Source: Carboxylicivirga linearis (GTDB lineage: Bacteria; Bacteroidota; Bacteroidia; Bacteroidales; Marinilabiliaceae). Taken from it: a stretch of DNA of 64,000 nt. How positions within the stretch are numbered: the stretch's first letter is position 1; the number at the start of each line of letters is the position of its first letter. Below are positions 55,128 through 62,496 of the stretch, piece by piece. The position numbers were made by a program, and so were the translations under genes. The stretch lies in NCBI RefSeq assembly GCF_018271995.1, contig NZ_JAGUCO010000003.1, positions 434,001-498,000 of the forward strand, in the 5' to 3' direction. A model generated the notes under the pieces. That model had not been told where the DNA came from and did no database searches. It saw only the letters and a program-made list of their open reading frames with translations.

Positions 55128-56015
55128 TCATCGGTCTTCCGACTTCTTAACAGTGCTTCTTATTTCCGAAGGATTTTGTCCCACTTTTTTCTTAAAAAGC
55201 CTGCTGAAATAATGGATGGATTGAAATCCTAAATCATAACTAATTTCCTTAATACTTTTATCGGAGGTTAAAATAAGCTCTTTTGCCCGCATCAGTTTTA
55301 AGTCAAGGTAATACTGGTGAGGCGATATGCCAGTATACTTTTTAAACATCTTTCTGAAATACGAGTAACCAATGCAACTATCCTGAGCTAGTTTTTCCAG
55401 GTCTACTCCGCCTTCAATGTTTTTGCGCATTTGAAAACGTGCATCTTGTATTAGTTTTTCAATCTGTGTTCCGGCAAAATTGCGGTGCTTCTGGCGTGCT
55501 GCAATATAACCTAATAGTTTAATAATAAAGCCTGAAGCAATATGCTGGTTACCCGGGGCTTCGTTTTGGGCTAATTCAAAAATTCGAAAATAAGTATCAA
55601 TAATGTCTTCATGGTCACCACATTCAATCAACGATTGTCCTTGTAGTACCTGGTTGTCTAATAAAAAATGCTTGGCCAATGTGCCGTCAAAACCAATGTA
55701 ATGTTCCTGCCAACCCGAGTTTTTAGCCGGACGATAGCGATGCCATTCGCCTTTTCGTATAATCATTAACGAGCCTGGCTTTACAGTAAATTTACCCCGG
55801 CCGTTTTCGAGTGTTCCTCTGCCTTCGGTAATATAATTGATTTGATACTCGTTTAGTACACGGCCGTTTTCCCAGGTAAAGTAATAACCGCTAGGATGTT
55901 CGTTAGGTGGGTAGGCTGAACCTGATTTTATATTCGATTTTCCGGCAACGGTTAAATATAGTCCCCAGGCTCTGTCTTCCGCTCCTGCTGTGAGGTATTT
56001 GAAAAAGTCTTTCAT
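55128..56015 (-). CDS. AraC-family transcriptional regulator, probable rhamnose regulator
   Basis: A 295-residue regulator. The N-terminal half (about 25-150) is a cupin-like AraC binding domain (ENGRVLNEYQINYITEGRG, GSLMIIRKGEWHRYRPAKN). The C-terminal 100 residues hold two helix-turn-helix units: LEKLAQDSCIGYSYFRKMFK and IKEISYDLGFQSIHYFSRLF, followed by the typical KKVGQNPSEIR. It is transcribed away from rhaT across a 142-base intergenic region with a direct-repeat operator and a consensus promoter. It therefore probably senses rhamnose (or a close metabolite) and activates the rha genes. It is RhaR/RhaS-like by role, but orthology cannot be claimed from sequence. Confidence 0.9.
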   Translation of the reverse strand: MKDFFKYLTAGAEDRAWGLYLTVAGKSNIKSGSAYPPNEHPSGYYFTWENGRVLNEYQINYITEGRGTLENGRGKFTVKPGSLMIIRKGEWHRYRPAKNSGWQEHYIGFDGTLAKHFLLDNQVLQGQSLIECGDHEDIIDTYFRIFELAQNEAPGNQHIASGFIIKLLGYIAARQKHRNFAGTQIEKLIQDARFQMRKNIEGGVDLEKLAQDSCIGYSYFRKMFKKYTGISPHQYYLDLKLMRAKELILTSDKSIKEISYDLGFQSIHYFSRLFKKKVGQNPSEIRSTVKKSEDR

Positions 56016-56022
56016 AATTGGT

Positions 56023-56060
56023 CCAAAAAGTGCAAATCAAATGCCAAAAAGTGTATTGAT
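56023..56060 (+). promoter_or_regulatory. AraC-type operator, two direct repeats
   Basis: CCAAAAAGTG occurs at 56023-56032 and again at 56044-56053, exactly 21 bases apart (two helical turns), each followed by a T/A-rich tail of similar shape. Direct repeats of this period are typical of AraC-family dimers. The downstream repeat ends two bases before the -33 element of the rhaT promoter, the expected position for an activator. The upstream repeat begins 8 bases from the regulator's start codon, so it may also control the regulator itself. Confidence 0.75.
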
Positions 56061-56086
56061 GAATTTGATTATGACGTTTATTTTTG
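56055..56086 (+). promoter_or_regulatory. Bacteroidota-type promoter of rhaT
   Basis: ATTG (56055-56058) as the -33 element and TATTTTTG (56079-56086) as the -7 element, a perfect TAnnTTTG, are separated by 20 bases. The predicted transcript starts near 56093, giving a leader of about 65 bases that contains the inverted repeat at 56108-56127. Confidence 0.7.
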
Positions 56087-56107
56087 GTTTCATAAGCAAC
56101 TAAATTT

Positions 56108-56127
56108 ATTGAATAAAATTATTCAAT
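56108..56127 (+). repeat. Inverted repeat in the rhaT leader
   Basis: ATTGAATAA (56108-56116) and TTATTCAAT (56119-56127) form a 9-bp perfect inverted repeat with a two-base spacer, 31 bases before the rhaT start. It could bind a second regulator as DNA, or fold as RNA with difficulty because of the short loop. Confidence 0.5.
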
Positions 56128-56157
56128 TTTCCCTTAAATCAAATTAGTTATACTATT

Positions 56158-57258
56158 ATGCAAGTTATTTTAGGAATTCTTTTTCACTCGCTGGGAGGAG
56201 CCTCTTCCGGGAGTTGGTACATGCCTTATAATCTGGTTAAAAAATGGAGATGGGAAGTTTACTGGATTGTAGGCGGTTTGTTTTCGTGGCTCATAATGCC
56301 ATTTATCGCTGTTTTATTAACTACCCCCGGATGGAGTGATATTATTGGAGCTACCGATAATTCGGTTGTTCGTCTTACTTATATATTAGGTGTTTTGTGG
56401 GGAGTAGGAGGACTTACTTATGGTCTGGGAATTCGTTACCTGGGCATGTCTCTCGGAAATTCAGTTTTACTGGGAATTACCTCATTGGTTGGATCCTTAG
56501 GTTTACCCATTCTGCGTAATATTGGCAACCTGGCTGATGTATTGCCTGCAGGCGATTCTTTTACCGATATGCTTAGTAGTACTAGTGGCAGAATCATTCT
56601 GTTTGGTATTCTGGTTATGATGGTTGGAATCATTTTAAGCGGAAAGGCCGGGTTGATGAAAGACAAAGAACTGGCAGACGTAAAAGAAGGAGTGAATAGT
56701 GAGTTTAAACTTACCAAAGGTTTAATTATTGCGGTAATTTCGGGTGTTTTGAGTGCTTTCTTTAGTTTTGGTATTGATGCCGGAAAGGAAATGGGAGAAG
56801 CAGTTCGTTCTATTGCAGTAGAAAATAATTTCTCCTTTGTAACCGATGGAGTTTACCTGTTTGAAAATAACATTATATTTCTGGTAATTCTTTGGGGTGG
56901 ATTAACAACTAACCTTATTTGGAGTTTGGGGCTTATCATTAAAAATAAAACGGGTAAAGATTTTGTTGATGCAAAAACTCCGTTACTGAAAAACTACCTG
57001 TTCTGTGCACTGGCTGGAACTACCTGGTTCTTACAATTCTTCTTTTATGGAATGGGCGAAACAAAAATAGGTAATGGTGCCAGTTCATGGATTCTGCACA
57101 TGTCTACTATCATTCTTACAGCTAATTTTTGGGGCTTCTATCGAAAAGAATGGGCCGGAGTTTCCAAAAAAACCAGAACCACTATTTTCCTTGGCATTGG
57201 TTTAATTCTGTTGTCTGTAATTATTATGGGTATTGCCAAAAGTGACTTTGTAAATTAA
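56158..57258 (+). CDS. rhaT: L-rhamnose/proton symporter RhaT
   Basis: A 366-residue inner-membrane protein with about ten membrane spans. It matches RhaT throughout: GILFHSLGGASSGSWYMPYN at the N-terminus, WGVGGLTYGLGIRYLGMSLG in the middle, and SGVLSAFFSFGIDAGKEMG later. It imports L-rhamnose with protons into the cytosol, where the other rha genes act on it. It is the first gene of the cluster, 10 bases before rhaM. Expression is probably under the AraC regulator transcribed divergently. No truncation is seen. Confidence 0.95.
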   Translation: MQVILGILFHSLGGASSGSWYMPYNLVKKWRWEVYWIVGGLFSWLIMPFIAVLLTTPGWSDIIGATDNSVVRLTYILGVLWGVGGLTYGLGIRYLGMSLGNSVLLGITSLVGSLGLPILRNIGNLADVLPAGDSFTDMLSSTSGRIILFGILVMMVGIILSGKAGLMKDKELADVKEGVNSEFKLTKGLIIAVISGVLSAFFSFGIDAGKEMGEAVRSIAVENNFSFVTDGVYLFENNIIFLVILWGGLTTNLIWSLGLIIKNKTGKDFVDAKTPLLKNYLFCALAGTTWFLQFFFYGMGETKIGNGASSWILHMSTIILTANFWGFYRKEWAGVSKKTRTTIFLGIGLILLSVIIMGIAKSDFVN

Positions 57259-57268
57259 ATTATCTACC

Positions 57269-57583
57269 ATGACTAGATTAGCATTTAAGATGCACCTCAA
57301 TGAGGGGCAGAAACAAGAATACATAAAGCGTCATAACGAAATATGGCCTGAACTAAAGAAACTCTTGAAAGATGCCGGAGTGTCGGAATATTCCATATTC
57401 CTGGATGAAGAAACTAATACTTTATTTGCTTTTCAAAAAGTAAGTGGTGACGGAGGATCGCAGGATTTAGGTAAAACAGAAATTGTAAAACAGTGGTGGA
57501 ATTTTATGGCTGATATTATGAAAGTTAATCCTGATAATTCTCCGGTTACTATTCCTTTAGAAGAAGTGTTTTATATGGAGTAA
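57269..57583 (+). CDS. rhaM: L-rhamnose mutarotase RhaM
   Basis: A 104-residue protein of the normal length for RhaM. Motifs are RLAFKMHLNEGQKQEYIKRH, IWPELKKLLKDAGVSEYSIF and KQWWNFMADIM, which place the conserved His (H22 of KRH) and the tryptophan pair that line the sugar site. It interconverts the alpha and beta anomers of L-rhamnopyranose, speeding supply to the isomerase. It follows rhaT by 10 bases and shares its transcript. Next comes a 465-base gap with palindromic repeats before rhaA. Confidence 0.95.
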   Translation: MTRLAFKMHLNEGQKQEYIKRHNEIWPELKKLLKDAGVSEYSIFLDEETNTLFAFQKVSGDGGSQDLGKTEIVKQWWNFMADIMKVNPDNSPVTIPLEEVFYME

Positions 57584-57633
57584 AGACAAGTCAAAAGTGA
57601 AATTTTAAAAGTCAAAATACCGAAGCTCGATAA

Positions 57634-57676
57634 GGAACGGTTCTCTATTTGAGAGATAAAAATAAAGAACCGTTCC
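57634..57676 (+). repeat. 11-bp inverted repeat after rhaM
   Basis: GGAACGGTTCT (57634-57644) and AGAACCGTTCC (57666-57676) pair perfectly around a 21-base loop. No U-run follows, so it is not a standard terminator. It may be a 3' RNA stabiliser for rhaT-rhaM or the edge of the repeat array next to it. Confidence 0.6.
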
Positions 57677-57694
57677 ATAATAAAATTTTAAGTA

Positions 57695-58000
57695 GTCCCG
57701 TAGGGACGTTTGTAAGAGCATGGCATGTGAATGCTATGTGAATTAGAAGATAAAAATCCAGTCCCGAAGGGACGTCTTTGCCAACATAGTATGTAAATGC
57801 TATGTAATGCGAAAAGTAAATCATAGTCCCGAAGGGACGTTTGTAGCAGCATAGTACGAGAGTGCAATGTGAATTAGAAGATGGGAAACCAGTCCCGCAG
57901 GGACGACTTTACCAACATAGTATGCAAATGCTATGTAATACGAACGGTAAATAACAGTCCTGTAGGGACGTTTGTAAAAGCATAGTACGTAAGTGCTATG
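57695..58000. repeat. Tandem array of alternating palindromes, five units
   Basis: GTCCCGNAGGGAC-type palindromes occur at 57695, 57761, 57826, 57892 and 57957 (the last has one change), spaced 66, 65, 66 and 65 bases. Between them are imperfect palindromes of the form CATAGTATGTAAATGCTATG at 57719, 57785, 57850, 57916 and 57981. Linkers alternate between two sequences (one with TTAGAAGAT, one with GTAATGCGAA), so the true unit is about 131 bases. It resembles REP/BIME-like elements and ends about 48 bases before rhaA. Confidence 0.8.
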
Positions 58001-58048
58001 AGAGAGAGAGAAAAAAACAAAAAAGAAACAACATTAAAAAATTATACA

Positions 58049-59314
58049 ATGGCTAACGAAATCATTAAAAAAGCATACGAAGTTGCAAAAGAACAATATG
58101 CAGCATTAGGAATCGATACCGACAAGGTGATCGAAAAAATGAAAGATGTGGTAATCAGTTTACACTGTTGGCAAACTGATGATGTTGGAGGTTTTGAAAC
58201 ACCAGACGCTGAGTTGGGCGGTGGCGGTATTCAAACCACAGGTAACTATCCTGGTAAGGCAGGTAGTATTGCTGAGATGCGTCAGGATTTAGATAAGGCA
58301 ATGTCCTTATTGCCAGGTAAACAAAGATTAAACCTACATGCAATATACGGTGACTTTGCTGGAGAATTTGTTGAGCGTAACGAGATTGAAGTGAAGCATT
58401 TTCAGGGATGGATTGATTGGGCTAAAGAACGTGGTATGGGATTGGATTTTAACGCTACCTTCTTTTCTCATCCTAAATCAGATGATGGATTTAGCTTATC
58501 AAGCAAAAACGAAGAGCATCGTCAGTTTTGGGTTGAGCATTTGAAGCGTTGTCGTGCCATTGGTGCTGAAATGGGTAAACAGTTAGGTACTCCTTGTGTA
58601 CACAATACCTGGGTGCACGATGGATCAAAAGACACCCCTATCGATAGAAACGGATATCGCGAAATTCTTAAGAAATCATTAGATGAGGCGTTTTCTGTTG
58701 AATATCCTAAAGAACATTTGAAAGATGCGGTAGAAAGTAAGTTATTCGGTATTGGTGCTGAAAGCATGACTGTGGGCTCGCACGATTTCTATTTGGGATA
58801 TGCCATCAAAAATAATAAACTGATTTGTTTAGATAACGGTCACTTCCATCCAACTGAGCAGGTGGGTGATAAAATATCAGCATGTTTAAATTTTGTTGAT
58901 GAGGTATTGTTACATGTTACTCGTCCGGTGCGTTGGGATTCTGATCATGTGGTGACCTTAAATGAAGATATTCAATTAATAGCTTCTGAAATTGTTCGTA
59001 ACGAATTTCTGAATCGTGTTAATATTGGTCTCGACTTCTTCGATGCTTCAATCAACCGCATTGGTGCTTATGTAACGGGTACTCGTGCAGCTCAAAAAGC
59101 CTTTATGATTGCTATGTTGGAACCAACAGCAACGCTGGTTGAATACGAAGAAGAAGGTAAGAACTTTGAACGTTTGGCATTGTTGGAAGAGTTGAAAACG
59201 AAGCCTTTTGGTGCTGTGTGGGATTATTATTGTATGCAAGAAGGTGTGCCTGTAAGTGAGGCTTACATTGCCGATATCCAACAATATGAAAAAGACGTTT
59301 TGAGTAAAAGATAA
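58049..59314 (+). CDS. rhaA: L-rhamnose isomerase
   Basis: The ATG at 58049 gives 421 residues beginning MANEIIKKAYEVAKEQYAAL; in-frame codons back to 57998 fall in an AG-rich end of the repeat array and are unlikely to be translated. The sequence is that of a RhaA-family TIM barrel: VISLHCWQTDDVGGFETPDA, GMGLDFNATFFSHPKSDDGF, GTPCVHNTWVHDGSKDTPID and RPVRWDSDHVV, which carry the metal-binding His, Asp and Glu residues. It converts L-rhamnose to L-rhamnulose in the cytosol. It lies between the GTCCC array and the dispersed repeat at 59361-59560, so it may have its own promoter. Confidence 0.95.
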   Translation: MANEIIKKAYEVAKEQYAALGIDTDKVIEKMKDVVISLHCWQTDDVGGFETPDAELGGGGIQTTGNYPGKAGSIAEMRQDLDKAMSLLPGKQRLNLHAIYGDFAGEFVERNEIEVKHFQGWIDWAKERGMGLDFNATFFSHPKSDDGFSLSSKNEEHRQFWVEHLKRCRAIGAEMGKQLGTPCVHNTWVHDGSKDTPIDRNGYREILKKSLDEAFSVEYPKEHLKDAVESKLFGIGAESMTVGSHDFYLGYAIKNNKLICLDNGHFHPTEQVGDKISACLNFVDEVLLHVTRPVRWDSDHVVTLNEDIQLIASEIVRNEFLNRVNIGLDFFDASINRIGAYVTGTRAAQKAFMIAMLEPTATLVEYEEEGKNFERLALLEELKTKPFGAVWDYYCMQEGVPVSEAYIADIQQYEKDVLSKR

Positions 59315-59360
59315 GAATGACTAAAATCCCTTAATTCAAATGATTTTGTTGCACTAGGGT

Positions 59361-59560
59361 GGCCTCATTAAAGATGTTTGAAGCGAAGAGGAAGAGTTTT
59401 AGAAAGACCGGGAAGCTGAGAACTTGTTCGAAGATCACCCGGCCGCACTTAAGCTCTTCAAATAAGCATCAAGCATCTTTAATGTAGCCTTGATTTTCTT
59501 TGTTTCGTTTCTTGTATCAAGACAAGAAATGAAAAGCCTCGCGGCTAGAGCGAAGTAATG
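59361..59560 (+). repeat. Dispersed structured repeat, copy 1
   Basis: Outer arms GGC (59361-59363) / GCC (59487-59489) and CATTAAAGATG (59366-59376) / CATCTTTAATG (59474-59484) enclose a second stem TTTGAAG / CTTCAAA (59377-59383 with 59456-59462) and a CCGGG / CCCGG core (59408-59442). A block starting GCCTTGATTTTC and ending ACAAGAAATGAA is shared with copy 2 at 60742-60960. It lies between rhaA and the first aldolase gene. Confidence 0.75.
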
Positions 59561-59609
59561 AAAAGAAAATTATCTGGGTGTAATAAATAATCATTCAAAA
59601 TCAGTTATT

Positions 59610-60713
59610 ATGAATCCAAGTCTGAATGATTTAATTGAAATATCCCAGCAATACGGAAAAAATCCCCTTTATGTGATTGCCGGAGGTGGTAATACCTCTT
59701 ACAAAGACGAAGAAAAACTTTGGATCAAAGCTAGTGGAACGTCACTGGCTGTAATCGAAGAAGATGGTTTTGTGTGTCTTTCACGAAGTAAACTCAAAAC
59801 CATAGCTGAAAAATCGTATAGCACCGACAGTTCAAAGCGAGAAGAAGAGGTGAAAAACGATTTGCATGCAGCCATATTATTCCCGGTTGATAAGCGTCCA
59901 AGTGTGGAAACATCAATGCATGAAGTAATCGATTATGCATACGTTGTTCATACGCATCCAACCTTGGTAAATGCTTTGATGTGTTCAGTTAATGCCAAAG
60001 AAAAATGTGCAGAGTTGTTTCCCGATGCATTATTTATTGAATATACCGATCCTGGTTATGTGCTTTTCAAAAAAGTATATAATCGCATTAACGATTATAA
60101 AGCAGAAAAAGGAGAATCGCCAAAGGTAATTTTTCTTGAGAATCATGGGATTTTTGTAGCAGCAAATAATGTTGATGAAGTAAATACAATATACGATAAT
60201 GTAAACGAAGTGTTATTAGCTCAAATTGAAGAAGAACTTCCTTTTTCCAATGCATTAGAAGTGATGGATTTTGATTTGAATGCTATTAAATCTGTTGTTG
60301 ATCCTGCCAGTCAGATGATAGTAAAGTTCTTTAGCAGCGATTTGATACAATACTTTGTGAATGATGAGCAGATGTTTCAAAAGGTGGCCGCAGCTTATAC
60401 GCCCGATAACATTGTTTATGCCAAAGCTTACTATCCGTTTTTACAATCAGAAGAAAATGCTGATGTGTTAAAGGAATTTATTGCTCAAAAAGGATATGCT
60501 CCCAAGGTTATTGCTATTAAAGGCAAAGGGATTGTGATAGCAGAGGAAAGCGAGAAATCAGTTGCTACGGTTTTGGAGGTTTTTACCGATATGTTGAAGA
60601 TTGGTTTTTATGCCTCGGGTTTTGGTGGCCCAAAATCAATGACAGCAGAGCAAATTGCGTTTATCGATAATTGGGAAGTGGAAAATTACCGTCGAAAGAT
60701 GGCTAAAAAATAA
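59610..60713 (+). CDS. Class II aldolase, RhaD-like (probable rhamnulose-1-phosphate aldolase)
   Basis: A 367-residue protein of the class II aldolase/adducin family, with the aldolase domain at about 1-215 and a C-terminal region of 150 residues. Zinc and phosphate motifs are GGGNTSYKDEEKLWIKASGT, VVHTHPTLVNAL with His114/His116, and LENHGIFVAANNVDEV. It is likely to split rhamnulose-1-phosphate to DHAP and L-lactaldehyde. Bacteroidota often have this aldolase fused to a dehydrogenase; here the dehydrogenase is absent. Its neighbours are the isomerase and the kinase. The second aldolase at 62497-63795 is an alternative candidate for the same step, so the exact role is not certain. Confidence 0.85.
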   Translation: MNPSLNDLIEISQQYGKNPLYVIAGGGNTSYKDEEKLWIKASGTSLAVIEEDGFVCLSRSKLKTIAEKSYSTDSSKREEEVKNDLHAAILFPVDKRPSVETSMHEVIDYAYVVHTHPTLVNALMCSVNAKEKCAELFPDALFIEYTDPGYVLFKKVYNRINDYKAEKGESPKVIFLENHGIFVAANNVDEVNTIYDNVNEVLLAQIEEELPFSNALEVMDFDLNAIKSVVDPASQMIVKFFSSDLIQYFVNDEQMFQKVAAAYTPDNIVYAKAYYPFLQSEENADVLKEFIAQKGYAPKVIAIKGKGIVIAEESEKSVATVLEVFTDMLKIGFYASGFGGPKSMTAEQIAFIDNWEVENYRRKMAKK

Positions 60714-60741
60714 AATATTATTGGGTAAAGTTGTACAGATT

Positions 60742-60960
60742 GGCCTAATTGGAAATGAGGAATGTTTTGAAGTTGAACATTAGTAAGACCGGGAAGTTGA
60801 GAGCTTTGCTCGAAAATCACCCGGCCGCACTTAGGTTCAATAAAGAAACAAGAGTCATTGCCAATTCAGCCTTGATTTTCTTTGTTTCGTTTCTTGTATC
60901 AAGACAAGAAATGAATTGAAAATCGGCGAAGCCAAAAGCTTCCGCGGCTTGAGCAGCGAA
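60742..60960 (+). repeat. Dispersed structured repeat, copy 2
   Basis: The same fold as copy 1 with different stem letters: GGC / GCC (60742-60744 with 60869-60871), AATTGG / CCAATT (60747-60752 with 60861-60866), AATG / CATT, and TTGAAC / GTTCAA (60773-60778 with 60835-60840). The CCGGG / CCCGG core and the block ending ACAAGAAATGAA are conserved. It lies between the first aldolase and the kinase. Confidence 0.75.
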
Positions 60961-60974
60961 AAGCAGGTGAGAGG

Positions 60975-62384
60975 ATGTCTCAAGATTACAACGAAGATTC
61001 ATTAAATAAAAAAGGAATGAGTATACCTGTTATTGCCGTTTTTGATATAGGTAAGACAAATAAAAAAATATTGCTCTTTGACGAAAAGCTGCAGATGGTT
61101 TTTCAGAAAGAGCAGAAAATGCCAACCATTGTTGATGAGGATGGATTTGAATGTGATGATATTGATCTGATTGAAGATTGGATGAAATCGACCCTCAAAC
61201 AATTGGTTGATGAAAAAGATTACGATGTAAAGGCGGTTAATTTCTCAACCTATGGAGCTAGTCTGGCTTTCTTGGATGAGGCAGGAAAACGTTTGACGCC
61301 TATTTATAATTATCTGAAGCCGATTGATGAATCGATTCATCAGGCATTGTATGAAAAGTATGGTGGCGAAGCGGAATTTTGTCGCCAAACAGCCAGTCCG
61401 GCTTTGGGTGTGATGCTGAATTCGGGCATTCAAATATTGTGGTTGCAAAAAGAACAGCCTGAGTTGTTTGTAAAGGTGAAGGATATACTTCATTTTCCAC
61501 AGTATCTATCGTACTTGCTAACGGGTAATGTTACTTCGGAAAGTACTTCTATTGGTTGTCACACTTTTATGTGGAATTTTGATGATAGTAAGTATCATCA
61601 ATGGTTGACTGACGCTGGAGTAAAGCTCCCTGATCCTGTTTCAAACCAGCTTTGTTTAGATAGTAAGCTGGATGGTGTTGATATCAAAACGGGCATTGGC
61701 ATTCATGACAGTTCATCTAGTCTGGTGCCTTATTTTAAGGGCAGCGACGAAAAGTTTGTGTTGGTATCTACTGGAACGTGGTGTATCAATATGAATCCTT
61801 ACAATTATAGTCCGCTGACTGCCGATCAGTTGAAACGCGATTGTTTGTGTTACATCAGTAGCGAACAAAAACCGGTGAAGTCATCGCGTTTATTTATGGG
61901 GCACATTCATGATGTGAATACCGAGCGATTGACCAACTTCTTTAAGGTTGAAAGTAATCAATACAAAAAAGTAAAAGCTGATGAGGCATTGATGAATCAA
62001 TATCTTTCAAAAGGCAAGGAAAGAATGTTCTTTAAGGATGAGATGTCGGCTGATTATATTGATACTTCGATTGATCTGTCTCAATTTTCATCGTTTGATG
62101 AGGCCTATCATCGCCTGATGTTTGATTTAACCTTGTTGGATGCTGAATCGCTGGATTTGGTAATGAGTGATGATGTTAAAACGATTTATATCTCAGGAGG
62201 GTTTGCCCGAAATGAGATGTTTATTCGATTGATGGCAAATTTCTATCCGCAATGTAAGGTTTATACATCAGAGGTAGATAACGCCAGTGCATTAGGAGCT
62301 GCACTGTTGGTATACGATCAACTGGACTCGAAAGAAAAGCCATCGGTTGATTTAGGTTTAAAATATTGGAAAGCATTTGGATAA
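60975..62384 (+). CDS. FGGY-family carbohydrate kinase, probable rhamnulokinase
   Basis: A 469-residue kinase with the N-terminal phosphate loop FDIGKTNKKILLFDE (about 21-35), TGTWCINMNPYNY in the middle and YISGGFARNEMFI near the C-terminus, plus DNASALGAALLV. Starts at 60975 (MSQDYNEDSL) or 61017 (MSIPVIAVFDIG) are both possible; the second fits the usual family start better. By context it phosphorylates L-rhamnulose to rhamnulose-1-phosphate with ATP, although FGGY kinases also act on fuculose and others. It follows the second copy of the dispersed repeat and precedes the double-domain aldolase by 112 bases. Confidence 0.87.
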   Translation: MSQDYNEDSLNKKGMSIPVIAVFDIGKTNKKILLFDEKLQMVFQKEQKMPTIVDEDGFECDDIDLIEDWMKSTLKQLVDEKDYDVKAVNFSTYGASLAFLDEAGKRLTPIYNYLKPIDESIHQALYEKYGGEAEFCRQTASPALGVMLNSGIQILWLQKEQPELFVKVKDILHFPQYLSYLLTGNVTSESTSIGCHTFMWNFDDSKYHQWLTDAGVKLPDPVSNQLCLDSKLDGVDIKTGIGIHDSSSSLVPYFKGSDEKFVLVSTGTWCINMNPYNYSPLTADQLKRDCLCYISSEQKPVKSSRLFMGHIHDVNTERLTNFFKVESNQYKKVKADEALMNQYLSKGKERMFFKDEMSADYIDTSIDLSQFSSFDEAYHRLMFDLTLLDAESLDLVMSDDVKTIYISGGFARNEMFIRLMANFYPQCKVYTSEVDNASALGAALLVYDQLDSKEKPSVDLGLKYWKAFG

Positions 62385-62496
62385 AAAGGGGTAATACTCC
62401 TAACTTGCATGTTTAAATAATTAGTTTTTGAAGTGAGCTACTGCCTACTGTCTAAAAACTAACAAGCTAAATTTTGGATTTTTTGATTTAAGGATA

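Larger units (their letters stand above)
57584..58048. other. Repeat-filled gap between rhaM and rhaA
   Basis: This gap holds a long inverted repeat (57634-57676) and the GTCCC palindrome array (57695-58000). The last 50 bases are A-rich, ending in a probable leader for rhaA. No gene is present. The first bases (GACAAGTCAAAAGTGAAA) belong to an A-rich AAAAGT-like degenerate repeat, also seen at 55014-55060. Confidence 0.6.

Noticed and set aside
57695-58000. Possible CRISPR array because of five regular repeats
   Set aside because: Spacers alternate between only two related sequences and themselves contain palindromes, the repeats are 13-base palindromes, and no cas genes are near. A REP-like array fits better.
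62400-62470. A segment resembling the reverse of 45128-45175 (TTAGTTNTTAGNCAGTAG-like)
   Set aside because: The match is short, imperfect and low in complexity. It may be a common intergenic motif of the genome, but two weak copies are not enough to call a repeat.
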